IMG/VR virus record: IMGVR_UViG_3300042879_000801
Span: 1 to 21,271 of that record
Direction: 5' to 3' (one strand)
Length of the DNA stretch: 21,271 bases
Origin: a virus
Translations under genes and position numbers: made by a program
Shown here: positions 8,614 to 15,596 of the stretch, one piece after another
Layout of the letters: every line of letters begins with the position of its first letter
Numbering within the stretch: position 1 is the first letter of the stretch
Notes under the pieces: model-generated
Told to the model about the DNA's origin: nothing
The model's input: the letters and a program-made list of their open reading frames with translations, nothing else
Database searches by the model: none

Positions 8614-11386
8614 GCTCTGCGAATCCTAGCACAGCCCCTGCATTCTTTATGCAGTAGGCATTCACCGCACCGAAGTCAGCATCCCACCCCGCACCCATAC
8701 GCTTCTTGATAACTTCCAACTTGCGCCCCGTCTCTGCGAAGAACAGGTCAGGCAGTTCCCGCGTGTTGATATAGATCTCTGCACACCACTTGTTGAAGTC
8801 CTTCTGCACGACATACAGGTCCTTCGTATCAGGCTCGTAGCGGATCATGAGCGACCCCTTGGGCTTCACGTAGGCTTCATTCTGCAAGCCATTCGCCCGC
8901 TGCCTGGAGTCGATGCTCAGCATGTTGCCGACATTCTTGTTGATGAACGAGGCGAAGGTTTCCGTAGCCTTGGTGGACTGCTGCTTGGCATGCTCCACCG
9001 CGTTCTTGATGTGGTCGAGCACAGTACGCATGATTCGCTTGACGTTGTAGTTAGTCAGCCCCAGCGTGTTTGTGATAACCCCCGCTGTGATAGCGCAGAT
9101 CACAGCGTTAAGACGATACCGTTCAGTCTGCGTCCAGTTACCCATCGTGTAGATAACATCACGCGTCTCTTCCCAGGTGTTGTTCACTACACCAAGATTA
9201 GGCACCACGTACTTCAAGAACACATCCCCTGCAAGACCGTAGTGATCGCTCAAACCGTTGAACAGCTTCTGCGCCCCCAGCACATCAGAAGGTACGGGTG
9301 TCTGTAGGTAGAACTCGATGACGCGGGCCATCTCCCCCTGCGGGTCCACCTTGATCATGCTCAGCCGGTCCTCGATGTTGGTGTTGCTCGACCAGATGGT
9401 GATCAGCTTCCAGATCAGGTCGTTGATGCGCTCCATGTTGCGCCCCGCCTCCATACGGTCCCGCGCCCGCCCCTGCGTGCTGCCGTAGAGCAGCCCAGAC
9501 ATCTCCTGCGGGCTGGTGTTGGTCATCTCGTCAAGGCACATGGCGATGCCGTTCAGCACACCCATGCGGTGCACCTTGGTCAACTGCGTGTCCTGCGCAT
9601 CCTTCATCAGCGCCTTGGGGTCTCCGAAAATCGAGTTGATCACCCGCAGGATGGTGGTCTTGCCCGTGCCACTGCGCTTGGAGTAGTAGTTGATTACCGC
9701 GCCGTTCTCAGGCGACAAGTTCATCAGGACACTGCCGAACCCTGCCAGCACACCGAACGCATGCAGGTCGAACCTTGGGTCCTCGTAGGCAGCAGCAATG
9801 CGCTTCCACTCTTCCAGGGAACCCTTGGGGGAGAACCAAGGCACGTACTTCTCCAGATTCCGAGTCACAGGTGCGTAGATCACACCCTTCTTGGTGTACT
9901 CCCGATCACCCACGATGAACGTATTGTTCTTCGTCCAACCGAAACGACCGTACATTTCTTCTGCCTTATCCCGATGTTGTAGATCCTGAATAGACTTCGC
10001 TACGTATTGCTGTAGCTTGACCAGTTGCGCTTGGCCGAATACGGCGACCCCCTGCTCGTTGAGACGGTCCCGGAACTTGTCGATGGAGCCCACTTCCCTC
10101 TGCGCGACCATGAACTCACGCACGCCATCGTTTGGCAGATGGTGCCGCATCCAGATCACATCACCCATCTCCGAGTCCCGCATGCGCCGATACACATACA
10201 GGTCGTATGGGTAGATCAATTCGTCCTTGGTAGCTTTATCGACAGTGGTCTCCATATAGACCCCACCGTTTGCCCCACGCTTGTAAGGCCACACGAATGC
10301 GGGGATCTCAAACTTCCTGCCAGCGATCTCAACCTTGGCTGGGCCTTCCGGTGCTGTCTTGATCTGTACACCCAACTGGATCGGGGACTTGATCTTGCTG
10401 GCTTGCGGGCAGTCTTTGCACAAGTGCCCTGTGTCTAGACCCTGAAATGTCTCGCAAGTGTATGGGCCTTTTGTCGCAGCGGCCTTTTGTTCAGTCTCCT
10501 GCGCAGAGTAATTCGGATGATTTTCTGATACCTTATGTATTGCCCAGTCTTTGTCCTCTGAGTGATAAGCGATAGATAGAACTGCCCGCCACGTAGGTTC
10601 AGGGAGTGTCTCCGAATTCTCAATCGCATTTTTGATTTGAGCACAGCCTGTGCCTCCGACAGAACGCATCCAGATTGTTTCGAACAAACTTACCCTGTTG
10701 GGGTCTACCGCTGCCAGGGTCTTCGTCACGCTAGACGATGCACCCTTTGAAAGCTCTCTGGCTTTCTCAAACGACATGACGGGTGGACCACCGCCAAGGA
10801 TGCCTTTCAGCTTCTCGAAATCGTAGTACCTCAGTGGGGTTAACAGAGTGACTGCGTTGCCACCCTTGCTGTTGATGGTGCCCGGTATGCGCAGCACCCG
10901 CACGATGTCTGCGGTGCATGCGTTGTCAACTTCGAATCCTTTGTTCTTGCATAGCGCTTTTAGCGCGTTAGCTGCTCCGATCCACTCGTGCACAGGCACG
11001 GCTTCTTTGAAAATCCAATGTGCATGCAGGCCATTACCTGAATCCACAATCGTAGGTCTTGGCAGATCTGTGTCTACACAGAAATCTTTCAGTGCAGCGA
11101 TGCCCGCAGTTTTGTCGGCGTATGACTTCGTCGGGCCACAATCGATGTCAACGTACAGTTCTCTCTTTGCTACAGCGTTTTCTGATACCGCGCTCTGTCC
11201 TGCTCCGAACCCTGCTGTGACGTAGTAAACGTCAAAGCCTTCCTTCGGATTCGCCACGGCCTCCGCCATGCTGGCGACGGAGTCGTAGAACTTATTGAAC
11301 GCTGAACCAGATGCTTTGTTGATGTGCCTAAGAGAGTACCGTGTTCCTTCTGGAAGAATGCCTTCTAAGAATCCAAGATGAGACAT
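8579..11386 (-). CDS. Primase-helicase: AEP-type primase with DUF927-like ATPase
   Basis: A 935-residue replication protein. The N-terminal part has archaeo-eukaryotic primase motifs: YVDIDCG (D80, D82), SGNGLHAHW (116-124, His121 and His123) and ADIVRVLRIPGTIN (159-172). A Cys cluster at 311-326 (C311, C323, C326) resembles the knuckle that often follows such primases. The C-terminal part has a P-loop SGTGKTT (572-578) and Walker B AMCLDE (615-620), with the layout of DUF927/D5-like phage helicases. It should make primers and unwind DNA for the family A polymerase in the same operon. The start at 11386 has no clear Shine-Dalgarno site; the upstream sequence is C-rich. The N-terminal third looks lower in GC than the ATPase centre. 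An exact family name would need a profile search. Confidence 0.85.
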   Translation of the reverse strand: MSHLGFLEGILPEGTRYSLRHINKASGSAFNKFYDSVASMAEAVANPKEGFDVYYVTAGFGAGQSAVSENAVAKRELYVDIDCGPTKSYADKTAGIAALKDFCVDTDLPRPTIVDSGNGLHAHWIFKEAVPVHEWIGAANALKALCKNKGFEVDNACTADIVRVLRIPGTINSKGGNAVTLLTPLRYYDFEKLKGILGGGPPVMSFEKARELSKGASSSVTKTLAAVDPNRVSLFETIWMRSVGGTGCAQIKNAIENSETLPEPTWRAVLSIAYHSEDKDWAIHKVSENHPNYSAQETEQKAAATKGPYTCETFQGLDTGHLCKDCPQASKIKSPIQLGVQIKTAPEGPAKVEIAGRKFEIPAFVWPYKRGANGGVYMETTVDKATKDELIYPYDLYVYRRMRDSEMGDVIWMRHHLPNDGVREFMVAQREVGSIDKFRDRLNEQGVAVFGQAQLVKLQQYVAKSIQDLQHRDKAEEMYGRFGWTKNNTFIVGDREYTKKGVIYAPVTRNLEKYVPWFSPKGSLEEWKRIAAAYEDPRFDLHAFGVLAGFGSVLMNLSPENGAVINYYSKRSGTGKTTILRVINSIFGDPKALMKDAQDTQLTKVHRMGVLNGIAMCLDEMTNTSPQEMSGLLYGSTQGRARDRMEAGRNMERINDLIWKLITIWSSNTNIEDRLSMIKVDPQGEMARVIEFYLQTPVPSDVLGAQKLFNGLSDHYGLAGDVFLKYVVPNLGVVNNTWEETRDVIYTMGNWTQTERYRLNAVICAITAGVITNTLGLTNYNVKRIMRTVLDHIKNAVEHAKQQSTKATETFASFINKNVGNMLSIDSRQRANGLQNEAYVKPKGSLMIRYEPDTKDLYVVQKDFNKWCAEIYINTRELPDLFFAETGRKLEVIKKRMGAGWDADFGAVNAYCIKNAGAVLGFAEHEMVIDKTTED

Positions 11387-11442
11387 GGTGACGAGGGGGT
11401 GACCACAGGCGCAGGACCGTGGTGCGGTGGGGGGACGGCTGA

Positions 11443-11676
11443 TCAGGCCGGAGGGAGGAGCCGACGATAGTACGTCAGCACCTTGTCGCGCAAGTGCTTT
11501 CCGACCTCGTGTTTACCCGAGAACCACCGATAGACGGCAGCCTTGGAGACGTCAAGGTCTTGGCAGACTTGCGAGACAGGGTGCTGGAGGTAGATGCACA
11601 GGCGTCCGAGTTGGACACCCAGCAGCGTCGGGTCCGCATCCGCGTTCAGCCGAATGATCTTGGCTGTGTAGGTCAT
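11443..11676 (-). CDS. Small helix-turn-helix DNA-binding protein
   Basis: A 77-residue protein. Residues about 33-55 form a helix-turn-helix: the helix around VSQVCQDLDV, a turn, then the recognition helix around SKAAVYRWFSGK. The preceding LGVQLGRLC segment matches a layout I recall for Cro-like proteins of phages (LGsqLGrlC ... VYsWFtG). It probably binds DNA and may control the operon or a promoter outside the window. It sits between the ssDNA-binding protein candidate and the primase-helicase. The ATG at 11676 lacks a Shine-Dalgarno site, and a 6-bp GC hairpin (11687-11702) lies 10 bases upstream, which suggests that translation is weak or controlled by RNA structure. No ligand-binding domain is present. 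Confidence 0.75.
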   Translation of the reverse strand: MTYTAKIIRLNADADPTLLGVQLGRLCIYLQHPVSQVCQDLDVSKAAVYRWFSGKHEVGKHLRDKVLTYYRRLLPPA

Positions 11677-11686
11677 ATGGCAAAGC

Positions 11687-11702
11687 GGGGGCCGTAGCCC
11701 CC
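11687..11702 (-). promoter_or_regulatory. GC hairpin upstream of the HTH gene
   Basis: Plus-strand arms GGGGGC and GCCCCC enclose CGTA; on the RNA strand the loop is TACG. It starts 8 bases after the ssDNA-binding protein stop and ends 10 bases before the HTH start codon. Only GCTTTG follows, so it is a weak terminator at best. It could lower expression of the downstream genes or block ribosome entry. Confidence 0.55.
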
Positions 11703-11710
11703 GTCCCTAC

Positions 11711-12643
11711 TCAGTCGTCCGCGTCATCACCCCAGTCGGACAGGATGGACTTGACATTCGGCGGTGCCGGTGTCTTCGCCTCCCGGACCACGGGCTCCTC
11801 GACCTCCTCAACCACCTTGGCCTTGGCCTTGGGCTTGTCCACCTTGAACTCAGCGGCAGGTGCCGGAGCCGCAGCGCGTGGCTGGACGAACACCGGGGAT
11901 TCCGCAGGTGCTGCGGGGGCCTCTTCCACACCATCGATGTCAGCAATGGTCATGGTCACTGCGTCGATCGCAGCCTGCTCATCCATGCGCGACTGCACCA
12001 GCTTCCACTCATCCTCTTCCAGAGGACGCACAGCGCTGAACACCAGCTTCATCGGGCCGGTCGTGTCGAAGCGCATCTCAGTCACCACAGCGTTGACCTC
12101 GATACCGTGACCACCGAGGAACCGTGCGTACTGTTGCAGGCCCATCTTGCGCCCCTCGCCCTGCGCGAACAGGCTGGATGCGTTGATGTTCATGGCGTAG
12201 ATATCACCCTGAATATCAGAGGACAGCAGCACTGCCAGACGACGGCTGTAACGGCACGCCTTGGAGTCACCCTGACCAGAGCCCTTGATATCCTGCGGGC
12301 AGCCCGTGCAGGACTTGTGCTGCGGGTTCTGCACCTTATCGTGCGGCTTGACGCTGTCGTCGGACCAGCACTTCGGACGGGCCTTGACGCCCTTCTCGTA
12401 CTGTCCACCGTAGTAGGTGCGGGAGTTGCCTTCAGCAGCACGGACGATGATCATCTGCATGGCACGGTCTTCGTTGACCGCAACCTCCTTACCACCGACC
12501 AGCATGCGGAAGACACTGCCTTCAACGCTGATGCGCTTGCTGCTGCCGCCACCCATCAGGGACTTGGTCAGCCCGCTGAGTTCACCGCGACGAAGATGCG
12601 CAGGAAGAGCGCTGCCAGATTGGAAAAGTGTGAGTTCAGACAT
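11711..12643 (-). CDS. Putative ssDNA-binding protein with Cys cluster and acidic tail
   Basis: A 310-residue protein. C92, C112, C115 and C130 are spaced like a zinc-binding knuckle (C-x19-C-x2-C-x14-C). The central part, to about residue 220, appears folded, followed by an Ala/Pro/Val/Glu-rich linker. The last residues (DWGDDADD) form an acidic C-terminal tail of the kind that ssDNA-binding proteins such as T7 gp2.5 and gp32 use to contact partner proteins. The gene lies among helicase, primase and polymerase genes, which fits. It has the strongest ribosome site in the window (TAAGGAGGT, 8 bases before ATG), as expected for a protein needed in bulk. Assignment rests on tail, Cys pattern and context. 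I recognise no strict OB-fold signature, so the function is inferred. Confidence 0.7.
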   Translation of the reverse strand: MSELTLFQSGSALPAHLRRGELSGLTKSLMGGGSSKRISVEGSVFRMLVGGKEVAVNEDRAMQMIIVRAAEGNSRTYYGGQYEKGVKARPKCWSDDSVKPHDKVQNPQHKSCTGCPQDIKGSGQGDSKACRYSRRLAVLLSSDIQGDIYAMNINASSLFAQGEGRKMGLQQYARFLGGHGIEVNAVVTEMRFDTTGPMKLVFSAVRPLEEDEWKLVQSRMDEQAAIDAVTMTIADIDGVEEAPAAPAESPVFVQPRAAAPAPAAEFKVDKPKAKAKVVEEVEEPVVREAKTPAPPNVKSILSDWGDDADD

Positions 12644-12646
12644 GAT

Positions 12647-13051
12647 TTAAGACCTCCTTACGGTCACTGTGTACTTCGATTCGACGTTCATACCCTTAGG
12701 CATTTTGTCAGGATTGGTTTTCAAGAATTCCCCCATAGCGCGTTGTGCTATGCGTCGTTCAAGCAGTTCTAGTGCGTTGTTCTCCTTGATGAAGTTGTGC
12801 ATAGACTCCCAGTCGGAAGTCCAGTAGCGTGTGTCCACGCCGCGAATGACCACGCCAACACCGGGGATGCTGACGTTGCCGCCTGCGCGTTTGCAGGCTT
12901 CCTGCAGGTAGTTTTCAACCACCCGCATTTGCTCTTTGAGGTCCTTGTCCTTCGCCTCAAACTCTGCGCTCAGCGCCGTGCGGGCATCGCGCATCTTGAT
13001 GTACGCCTTGACCAGAGTCTTGGTTGGCGGCAGTTCTTCTTGCTCGTCCAT
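12647..13051 (-). CDS. Conserved coiled-coil phage protein next to the ssDNA-binding protein
   Basis: A 134-residue protein of unknown function. Residues about 10-55 are charged and helical (AYIKMRDARTALSAEFEAKDKDL), a likely coiled coil. The middle has Gly/Val-rich strands (NVSIPGVGVVIRGVDTRYW). The C-terminal third (WESMHNFIKENNALELLERRI ... NPDKMPKGMNVESKYTVTVRR) matches a pattern I recall from proteins encoded beside replication genes in many phages. The ATG at 13051 has a clear AGGAG six bases upstream. It ends three bases before the ssDNA-binding protein start and carries that gene's ribosome site in its last codons. The tight linkage suggests a replication or recombination accessory role; this is inference only. 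Confidence 0.75.
   Translation of the reverse strand: MDEQEELPPTKTLVKAYIKMRDARTALSAEFEAKDKDLKEQMRVVENYLQEACKRAGGNVSIPGVGVVIRGVDTRYWTSDWESMHNFIKENNALELLERRIAQRAMGEFLKTNPDKMPKGMNVESKYTVTVRRS
12652..12660 (-). promoter_or_regulatory. Very strong ribosome-binding site for the ssDNA-binding protein
   Basis: On the minus strand TAAGGAGGT sits 8 bases before the ATG. It is a near-full match to the 16S anti-Shine-Dalgarno sequence and lies inside the last codons of the upstream coiled-coil gene, so translation of the two is probably coupled. Confidence 0.8.
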
Positions 13052-13095
13052 GTTGTGCTCCTAGTGAGGGAAACCAGAGTTTACTTCGCAACTTT

Positions 13096-14637
13096 TCAAA
13101 CGTCAAGCTCCTCCTTGTACAAATTGAGAAGGGAGTCCATGTCCTCGGTCTTCAGGTCCAGGGCGGAGTAGAGCTTGCGCTCGACGTTGCAGCCGCAAAG
13201 CCTGACCACGAGGCAGGGGTTCTTCTGGCCTGCACGGTGCACCCGTGCATTGGCTTGATGCCAGATCTCGTTTGAGGTGGTGGGACCCCACCACACCACT
13301 GTGTTGGCAGCGTGCAGGGTGACGCCATGCGATGCAGCCGCAGGCTGTATGAGGAGGATGCGCGGCTCGGGCTCGGTCTGGAACGCTTGGAAGATCTCTG
13401 TGCGGCGGGTCACTGAGACACCCCCGTGAATCACCTCCACTGCGTACCCATCCTTGCGCAGCCTGTCGCGCAGAACCTCGATGGCATGGCGGAACGGGAC
13501 GAAGACCAGCACCTTGTGGGTGCTTTCATCGATGGCTTCCACCAGCACGTTGTACCGATGCGTGATGTCGAACTCGACGGTGTTGCCGTCGTCTGTATAC
13601 ACCGCGCCACTTGCCACTTGAAGAAGTTTATTCAGGTTGGTCGCTGCGTTGACCGAGGTGACCGTCTCCCCTGCCGCTGCCATGATGAACTGGTCCTTGA
13701 GCATCTTGTAATACTTCGACTGCTGCGGGGTCAGGTCTACCTCACGTGTCGTGTACAGAAGCTCAGGCAGGTCCAGGCACTCATCCTTGGTGTAACGTAT
13801 GGCGGGTTGCAGCACCTTGTTGACGATCTCTGCTGCGTTTTTCTTTGCACTCCATTTGAATTGCGTTGCCTTGTACATGACTGTATCCCTGAAGGAATAG
13901 AAGTACGGAGGCACGGAGGAAGGGTTCAACATACGGGCCAAACCGTATGCGTCTGTCGGGGACTGAGATGCTGGTGTCCCTGTTGCCATCCACAGCCATG
14001 TGTTGGGAGTCAGTAATGAGTTGATCGCTTTCCATCTTTTCGTCGTAGCGGTCTTCACCGCATTTGCTTCATCAATAATCACAAGGTCAAACCCACCTGC
14101 CCTGAGTTCATCGAGCACCGTCTCCACACCATCGAAGTTGATGATGACAAACTCAGCGTCGGACTTGATCACCTTGGCCCGCTTGTCCCGACTGCCGTGG
14201 GCCACATCCACCCTGCGGTGCATCAGCGTCTTGAACAGGTCTGCCCTCCACGCCGAGTTCATGATTGACAGCGGGCAGATCACCAGCACACGGCTGATGT
14301 ACTTCTTGTCCAGCAGGTAGTCGGCAGCCCAGGCAAAGGATGCGGTCTTGCCCGTGCCCGGGTCGTTGAAGCAAAAGCCCCTGCGGTGCATGGTGAGAAA
14401 GGACGCGGTGTCTTTCTGGTGTTCGAAGGGCTTGAACAGCCCAGGCCATTTGTACCTGCGCTCGATGGGAGAAGGCACCGACCGAACACCAAGGTTCTTC
14501 AGCACCTGAGCTTCCTCAAGCCCCCATTTCACCAGCACCTGCCCGTCATCCAGGCGTTTGCTTTTCGGGATGGTGTTCAGCACCCGCTCGGGGTGCTTGA
14601 GCTTGAGCAGCAGAGCTTTGTCTTCAACGATTTCCAT
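13096..14637 (-). CDS. SNF2-family (superfamily II) DNA helicase/translocase
   Basis: A 513-residue two-lobed ATPase. The N-terminal lobe has the Q-like FEHQKD (71-76), Walker A NDPGTGKTAS (91-100), VLVICPLSIMNSAW (117-130), the DEAN box IIDEAN (187-192) and the motif III-like ATGTPASQ (218-225). The C-terminal lobe ends with VHRAGQKN (466-473), the motif VI typical of SNF2 proteins, whose Arg acts as the finger for ATP. It should move along duplex DNA, remodelling forks, recombination intermediates or bound proteins; strand separation is not assured. The start at 14637 is one base after the DnaQ-like gene's stop with no strong ribosome site, so it is probably translated by coupling. A gap of 44 bases with a good ribosome site follows. 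Residues are complete; no defect is seen. Confidence 0.9.
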   Translation of the reverse strand: MEIVEDKALLLKLKHPERVLNTIPKSKRLDDGQVLVKWGLEEAQVLKNLGVRSVPSPIERRYKWPGLFKPFEHQKDTASFLTMHRRGFCFNDPGTGKTASFAWAADYLLDKKYISRVLVICPLSIMNSAWRADLFKTLMHRRVDVAHGSRDKRAKVIKSDAEFVIINFDGVETVLDELRAGGFDLVIIDEANAVKTATTKRWKAINSLLTPNTWLWMATGTPASQSPTDAYGLARMLNPSSVPPYFYSFRDTVMYKATQFKWSAKKNAAEIVNKVLQPAIRYTKDECLDLPELLYTTREVDLTPQQSKYYKMLKDQFIMAAAGETVTSVNAATNLNKLLQVASGAVYTDDGNTVEFDITHRYNVLVEAIDESTHKVLVFVPFRHAIEVLRDRLRKDGYAVEVIHGGVSVTRRTEIFQAFQTEPEPRILLIQPAAASHGVTLHAANTVVWWGPTTSNEIWHQANARVHRAGQKNPCLVVRLCGCNVERKLYSALDLKTEDMDSLLNLYKEELDV

Positions 14638-14638
14638 A

Positions 14639-15175
14639 TCACTTCAGCGTGAACTTGGCTTCTTCTTGCATCTTCAGCAGGCGCAAGGTCTGTGTCTTGG
14701 CGTCGTCAAGCGCATGGTGTCCGGTGCCTACTCGTTCCACGCGGGTCTTCAGGAACATATTGGCAATGGTGCGATAGCACCTGTCGTTCCAGTAGTGCCA
14801 AGGCACGTCCATCTTCATGGCCCGGTACGCCGCAGCCACCAGCGTGTTGTCAAAGTTCGCTCCGTTACCCCACACCAGCACGCTGTCCAGCGGGGGCATC
14901 CACATCGTCAGCTTGGTGAGCGCTACGTTGAGGCTCATCCCACCCTTGAACGCAGCGGCGCGGGCCTCGGGAGATTGCTTTTCCCACCACTCCAACGTGC
15001 TCTTCTGCGCACGCAAACCCGCAGCCTTGCTGGTTTCTGGATCGATGGTTACATAGAACTCTTCAGTGATACCTTCTTCGGCTGTGAATTTCACAGCACC
15101 AATCGACAAGATCGTATCCCCTGGGCGGGTTCCAAGCGTCTCAATGTCTATCATGACGTTCTTCATTTGTGTCAT
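14639..15175 (-). CDS. DnaQ-like 3'-5' exonuclease (DEDDh)
   Basis: A 178-residue exonuclease. It has all DEDDh motifs: IDIETLGT (D10, E12), NFDNTL (D109) and HHALDDAK (His153 or His154, D158). The family removes nucleotides from 3' ends using two metal ions. LRAQKSTLEWW between motifs I and II fits the phage subgroup related to T5-type and RNase T-like exonucleases. I chose ATG 15175 because AGGTGA (complement of 15181-15186) lies five bases upstream. A GTG further up at 15184 overlaps that site and is less likely. The polymerase in this operon already has its own DEDDy proofreading domain, so this enzyme more likely trims ends, degrades host DNA or processes recombination intermediates. It follows the stem-loop cluster and is coupled to the helicase gene. 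Confidence 0.88.
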   Translation of the reverse strand: MTQMKNVMIDIETLGTRPGDTILSIGAVKFTAEEGITEEFYVTIDPETSKAAGLRAQKSTLEWWEKQSPEARAAAFKGGMSLNVALTKLTMWMPPLDSVLVWGNGANFDNTLVAAAYRAMKMDVPWHYWNDRCYRTIANMFLKTRVERVGTGHHALDDAKTQTLRLLKMQEEAKFTLK

Positions 15176-15180
15176 TTTTA

Positions 15181-15186
15181 TCACCT
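15181..15186 (-). promoter_or_regulatory. Ribosome-binding site that sets the exonuclease start
   Basis: On the minus strand AGGTGA lies five bases before ATG 15175. It overlaps the alternative GTG start at 15184, which argues for the ATG. Confidence 0.65.
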
Positions 15187-15203
15187 AGTGCAGATGGCAG
15201 AAC

Positions 15204-15230
15204 GGCTCGATAGGGAGATCCCATCGAGCC
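15204..15230 (-). promoter_or_regulatory. Stem-loop 1 of the intergenic cluster (8 bp plus 3 bp)
   Basis: Arms GGCTCGAT (15204-15211) and ATCGAGCC (15223-15230) are perfectly complementary. Inside, GGG (15213-15215) can pair with CCC (15220-15222), leaving a four-base loop and one bulged base. It lies about 20 bases upstream of the exonuclease ribosome site and has no T run after it, so a plain terminator is unlikely. Confidence 0.65.
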
Positions 15231-15236
15231 ACGAAT

Positions 15237-15251
15237 CCCGGTCGAGCCGGG
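15237..15251 (-). promoter_or_regulatory. Stem-loop 2 of the intergenic cluster (5 bp)
   Basis: Arms CCCGG (15237-15241) and CCGGG (15247-15251) enclose TCGAG. The segment TCGAGCC (15242-15248) also repeats the arm of stem-loop 1 and could pair with GGCTCGA at 15204-15210 instead, giving two alternative folds. Confidence 0.5.
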
Positions 15252-15261
15252 GGAACAAGCA

Positions 15262-15278
15262 TAGCCCCAGCGGGGCTA
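15262..15278 (-). terminator. Stem-loop 3 of the intergenic cluster (7 bp), possible weak terminator
   Basis: Arms TAGCCCC (15262-15268) and GGGGCTA (15272-15278) enclose three bases; an extra A-T pair is not formed. It lies four bases past the HNH stop codon. On the minus strand ATGCTTGTTCC follows, a poor T tract, so it may cause partial termination or stabilise the 3' end of the upstream message. Confidence 0.5.
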
Positions 15279-15282
15279 CACG

Positions 15283-15552
15283 TCAACGCCCGCCTGAGCG
15301 CGGGCCTTTGAAATTCTTTGCGCTGTTTGCGCTGAAGCTCTTGAGCTTCACGTTACCCGGGGTGCTCTTGCCCCCGTCCTTGATCGGTGTCGCATGATCA
15401 AGGGCTTTTCCCTTTCGAGAATCCTTACCGTGTTCCTTGTCCCAGGCACGGCGTGCACGCTGTCGCTCGGACTGCTTTGCTCTGCCTCCTTTTGCGAGGA
15501 AGTCAGCGTACTCTTTACGATGGTCCCTATCATCGGGGTCTTTGTAGGGCAT
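15283..15552 (-). CDS. Small HNH-type endonuclease
   Basis: An 89-residue basic protein. The N-terminal half is Arg/Lys-rich and helical (KEYADFL ... ERQRARRAWDKEH), and the C-terminal half has the HNH core: LDHATPIKDGG, then STPGN and KLKSFSANSAKN, which correspond to the D-H, N and N/H positions of small phage HNH proteins. No zinc-binding Cys pairs are present. Such enzymes nick or cut DNA; in phages they serve in packaging, recombination or homing. The third HNH residue is not obvious, so activity is uncertain. ATG 15552 has GGAGAG seven bases upstream. The 3' end carries a hairpin (15288-15305), the fourth stem of the cluster before the exonuclease gene. It lies between the Cas4-like and DnaQ-like nucleases. 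Confidence 0.75.
   Translation of the reverse strand: MPYKDPDDRDHRKEYADFLAKGGRAKQSERQRARRAWDKEHGKDSRKGKALDHATPIKDGGKSTPGNVKLKSFSANSAKNFKGPRSGGR
15288..15305 (-). other. Stem-loop 4 inside the end of the HNH gene (6 bp)
   Basis: Arms GCCCGC (15288-15293) and GCGGGC (15300-15305) enclose six bases. It lies in the last codons of the HNH gene and is the first of four hairpins met by the minus-strand transcript. Confidence 0.5.
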
Positions 15553-15596
15553 GTTTGCTCTCCAAAATCAAGTTCTAACTGCACCCATTTACTCAT
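15348..15596 (-). CDS. Possible small gene overlapping the HNH gene out of frame
   Basis: An 82-residue frame begins at an ATG that overlaps the Cas4-like stop as ATGA, the same coupling used elsewhere in this operon. It opens MSKWVQLELDFGEQT, a phage-like start, but after 15 residues it runs in a different frame through most of the HNH gene, and the rest has no recognisable pattern. It may be a real nested gene, a short leader whose translation carries ribosomes to the HNH start, or a remnant of a longer protein. Only the first 44 bases lie outside the HNH gene. No independent Shine-Dalgarno site is clear, so the case rests on the overlap alone. Confidence 0.25.
   Translation of the reverse strand: MSKWVQLELDFGEQTCPTKTPMIGTIVKSTLTSSQKEAEQSSPSDSVHAVPGTRNTVRILEREKPLIMRHRSRTGARAPRVT

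Noticed and set aside
12107-12772. Plus-strand frame of 221 residues opposite the ssDNA-binding protein
   Set aside because: Antisense to a gene with a strong ribosome site and meaningful Cys pattern; composition is typical of a shadow.
13052-13095. Possible promoter between the helicase and coiled-coil genes
   Set aside because: The 44-base gap is filled by a ribosome site and shows no -10/-35 pair that I can defend.
14558-15397. Plus-strand frame of 279 residues across the exonuclease and HNH genes
   Set aside because: It crosses two supported minus-strand genes and the stem-loop cluster, and has no recognisable motif or ribosome site.
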